The notes under the pieces are model-generated. The model saw only the letters and a list, made by a program, of their open reading frames with translations, searched no databases and was not told where the DNA came from. A stretch of 64,000 nt of DNA from contig JBPRGG010000177.1 in assembly GCA_051418075.1 (NCBI GenBank), forward strand, positions 62,001-126,000, given 5' to 3'. The DNA comes from JBPRGG01 sp051418075 (GTDB taxonomy: Bacteria > Bacteroidota > Bacteroidia > Cytophagales > Cyclobacteriaceae). This document shows positions 62,845 through 64,000 of the stretch, piece by piece (positions within the stretch are counted from its first letter, which is position 1; the number at the start of each line of letters is the position of its first letter). The translations under genes and the position numbers were made by a program.

Positions 62845-63816
62845 ATGAAAAGTATTAAAGCATTTATTGGAATCTTGATTTTTGGGAGTTTACTTATCAG
62901 CTGTAGTGAAGAAGAACAGCGTTATCAGGACGATTTGCAAGGGAAGGTAAAAAAAGAGATCTTGTATATAGCACCAAAAGTACCTGGCCGGATCCTTGAA
63001 ATCAGGGTAAAAGAAGGGGAAGTCATTCAACAGGGAGATACATTGGCTGTTCTGGATATTCCTGAAGTCGAAGCTAAATATCAACAAGCCCAGGGAGCCT
63101 TAATGGCTGCCCAAAATCAATATGAGATGGCCCGACATGGAGCTACTATACATGAAAGGGAGCAGGTAGAGGCCATGTTTCAGGCTGCTACCGAACAATT
63201 TGGACTGGCCCAAAAAACCTACCAAAGGTTAAATCAAATGTACCAGGATTCGTTAATCTCTTCGCAGAAATACGATGAAATCCTGACCAAATATATGAGT
63301 GCCAAGGCACAATTAGAAGCTGCAAAAGCCAAAAGGAATGATGTGGAAGGAGGTTTACGTTCGGAAAAGATAGAGATGGCCCGGGGGGATATGATCAGGG
63401 CTGAAGGCGCTTTGAAAGAAACAGAGGCAGCCTTGAAAGAAAAGTATTTGGTGGCCCCTTCCCAAATGCAGGTGGAGACTATTGCCTTACAACCGGGAGA
63501 ACTGGCCTTGCCTGGTTATAATATTTTTGTAGGTTATTTGCCTGGAAGTGCATTTTTCCGCTTCACTATTGGAGAAAGTGAAGTCATGAATTACAAGATC
63601 GGCCAGACTTTTAAGGTAAAACAAGCCTTTGACCAGGATAAATTGTACCAGGCAAAGCTGGTGAGTATCAAACATTTGAATGCCTATGCCGATCAAACTT
63701 CTCCGTTTCCGGAATATGAACTGGGAGAATCAGTGTATGAATTGAAATTGCTACCCACAGATCCCACTTCCCGTCAGGAATTGATTGCCAATATTAAAGT
63801 TTTAATGGAGGAGTAA
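62845..63816 (+). CDS. HlyD-type efflux adaptor lipoprotein
   Basis: Periplasmic adaptor of 323 residues that bridges the inner-membrane pump and TolC. A lipobox cysteine C20 (SLLISCSEE) anchors it. The biotinyl-lipoyl-like part starts near IAPKVPGRILEIRVKEGEVIQQGD (about 42-65), then a long coiled-coil hairpin (about 75-190), and the second lipoyl half near YLVAPSQMQVETI. The TolC stop is 2 nt before it and the ABC-2 permease ATG is 1 nt after it, so the operon is very tight. Confidence 0.93.
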   Translation: MKSIKAFIGILIFGSLLISCSEEEQRYQDDLQGKVKKEILYIAPKVPGRILEIRVKEGEVIQQGDTLAVLDIPEVEAKYQQAQGALMAAQNQYEMARHGATIHEREQVEAMFQAATEQFGLAQKTYQRLNQMYQDSLISSQKYDEILTKYMSAKAQLEAAKAKRNDVEGGLRSEKIEMARGDMIRAEGALKETEAALKEKYLVAPSQMQVETIALQPGELALPGYNIFVGYLPGSAFFRFTIGESEVMNYKIGQTFKVKQAFDQDKLYQAKLVSIKHLNAYADQTSPFPEYELGESVYELKLLPTDPTSRQELIANIKVLMEE

Positions 63817-63817
63817 T

Positions 63818-64000
63818 ATGTTCAAAAATATGTATCAAATCATAAAGCGGGAATTAAAAATGTTTTCCCAAAATACGGTGATGCTGGCCGTGTTCCTGGG
63901 TGCACCACTATTTTTTGGTATCCTGCTGGGATATGTTTACCGTGATGCTCAGGTGGCAAACCTACCTGTTCTGGTGGTAGATTTTGACAATTCTCCCTTG
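63818..64000 (+). CDS. ABC-2 type permease, 5' part only (cut by window end)
   Basis: The first 61 codons of a gene that runs out of the window. It begins MFKNMYQIIKRELKMFSQ, then a hydrophobic segment (NTVMLAVFLGAPLFFGILLGYVY), then DAQVANLPVLVVDFDNSP, the start typical of YhhJ-like ABC-2 permeases whose periplasmic loop begins with such a motif. It starts 1 nt after the adaptor stop. It should be the inner-membrane pump of the efflux system; an ATPase gene may be fused or follow. Confidence 0.8.
   Translation, partial: MFKNMYQIIKRELKMFSQNTVMLAVFLGAPLFFGILLGYVYRDAQVANLPVLVVDFDNSPL

Noticed and set aside
1..64000. tRNA, rRNA, riboswitch, insertion sequences and attachment sites
   Set aside because: None seen by eye; a cobalamin riboswitch was looked for before the B12 operon but nothing resembling the B12 box was found. 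A covariance search would be decisive.

Overview
The window is about 64 kb of moderately AT-rich chromosome from a member of the Bacteroidota, most likely a marine Cytophagales-type bacterium. The evidence is several proteins with the gliding-motility/type IX secretion (T9SS) C-terminal sorting domain, PorP/SprF proteins, a YpdA-type bacillithiol disulfide reductase, the gene run miaB - sigma-54 activator - lptE - TPR protein - secG near groES-groEL, and promoters of the TTTG-N17-23-TAnnTTTG kind. I see no tRNA, rRNA, insertion sequence, prophage or CRISPR array. The taxonomic placement is inference.

Region 1 (1-6.1 kb) is a carbohydrate-acid locus: mannonate dehydratase (uxuA), the large permease of a TRAP transporter, and three exported proteins (a PmoA/DUF6807-like protein, a ThuA-like protein and a Tat-exported Gfo/Idh/MocA oxidoreductase). 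A short-loop hairpin separates it from an NCS1 permease (6.3-7.8 kb), which is followed at 5 nt by a 59-residue membrane protein. Region 2 (8-18.1 kb) holds a CPBP membrane protease, an L-rhamnose isomerase-type sugar isomerase, glucose-6-phosphate isomerase, a thioredoxin-TPR protein, a large HExxH/PD40/beta-barrel protein, pyruvate dehydrogenase E2 and HslV.

Region 3 (18.1-22.5 kb) is the most interesting part. It is a tightly packed four-gene minus-strand operon containing a free-standing cobalamin-binding protein and a soluble histidine kinase whose start codon lies inside the cobalamin gene, flanked by two unrecognised proteins. The cobalamin protein carries the W-x9-EH cap motif and the E-x-H-x-x-G motif of CarH-type B12 photoreceptors. 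The operon is divergent from protoporphyrinogen oxidase. I read it as a candidate B12-based light- (or B12-) sensing signalling module linked to porphyrin metabolism. The link is inferred.

Region 4 (22.5-36.4 kb) is housekeeping: fabH, a TPR lipid/envelope-type protein, groEL/groES, secG, lptE, a sigma-54 activator, miaB, a gamma-carbonic anhydrase-like protein, XdhC, YpdA and a small membrane protein of the phage-holin-IV family.

Region 5 (36.4-56.6 kb) is a T9SS surface-protein region made of two related modules. Module 1 has a PorP/SprF protein downstream of a giant 3989-residue SprB-like adhesin with about 34 Ig-like repeats, and a divergent outer-membrane beta-barrel protein. Module 2 has a PorP/SprF protein fused to a SPOR peptidoglycan-binding domain, a 1076-residue T9SS cargo protein, and a second divergent beta-barrel paralogue.

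Region 6 (56.7-64 kb) holds a class IV-like histone deacetylase-family enzyme, a rhomboid protease, an OmpH/Skp chaperone, a double DUF1080 lipoprotein, and the start of an efflux operon: TetR regulator, TolC, HlyD and an ABC-2 permease cut by the window edge. The efflux operon has a consensus Bacteroidota promoter and a nested palindromic operator.
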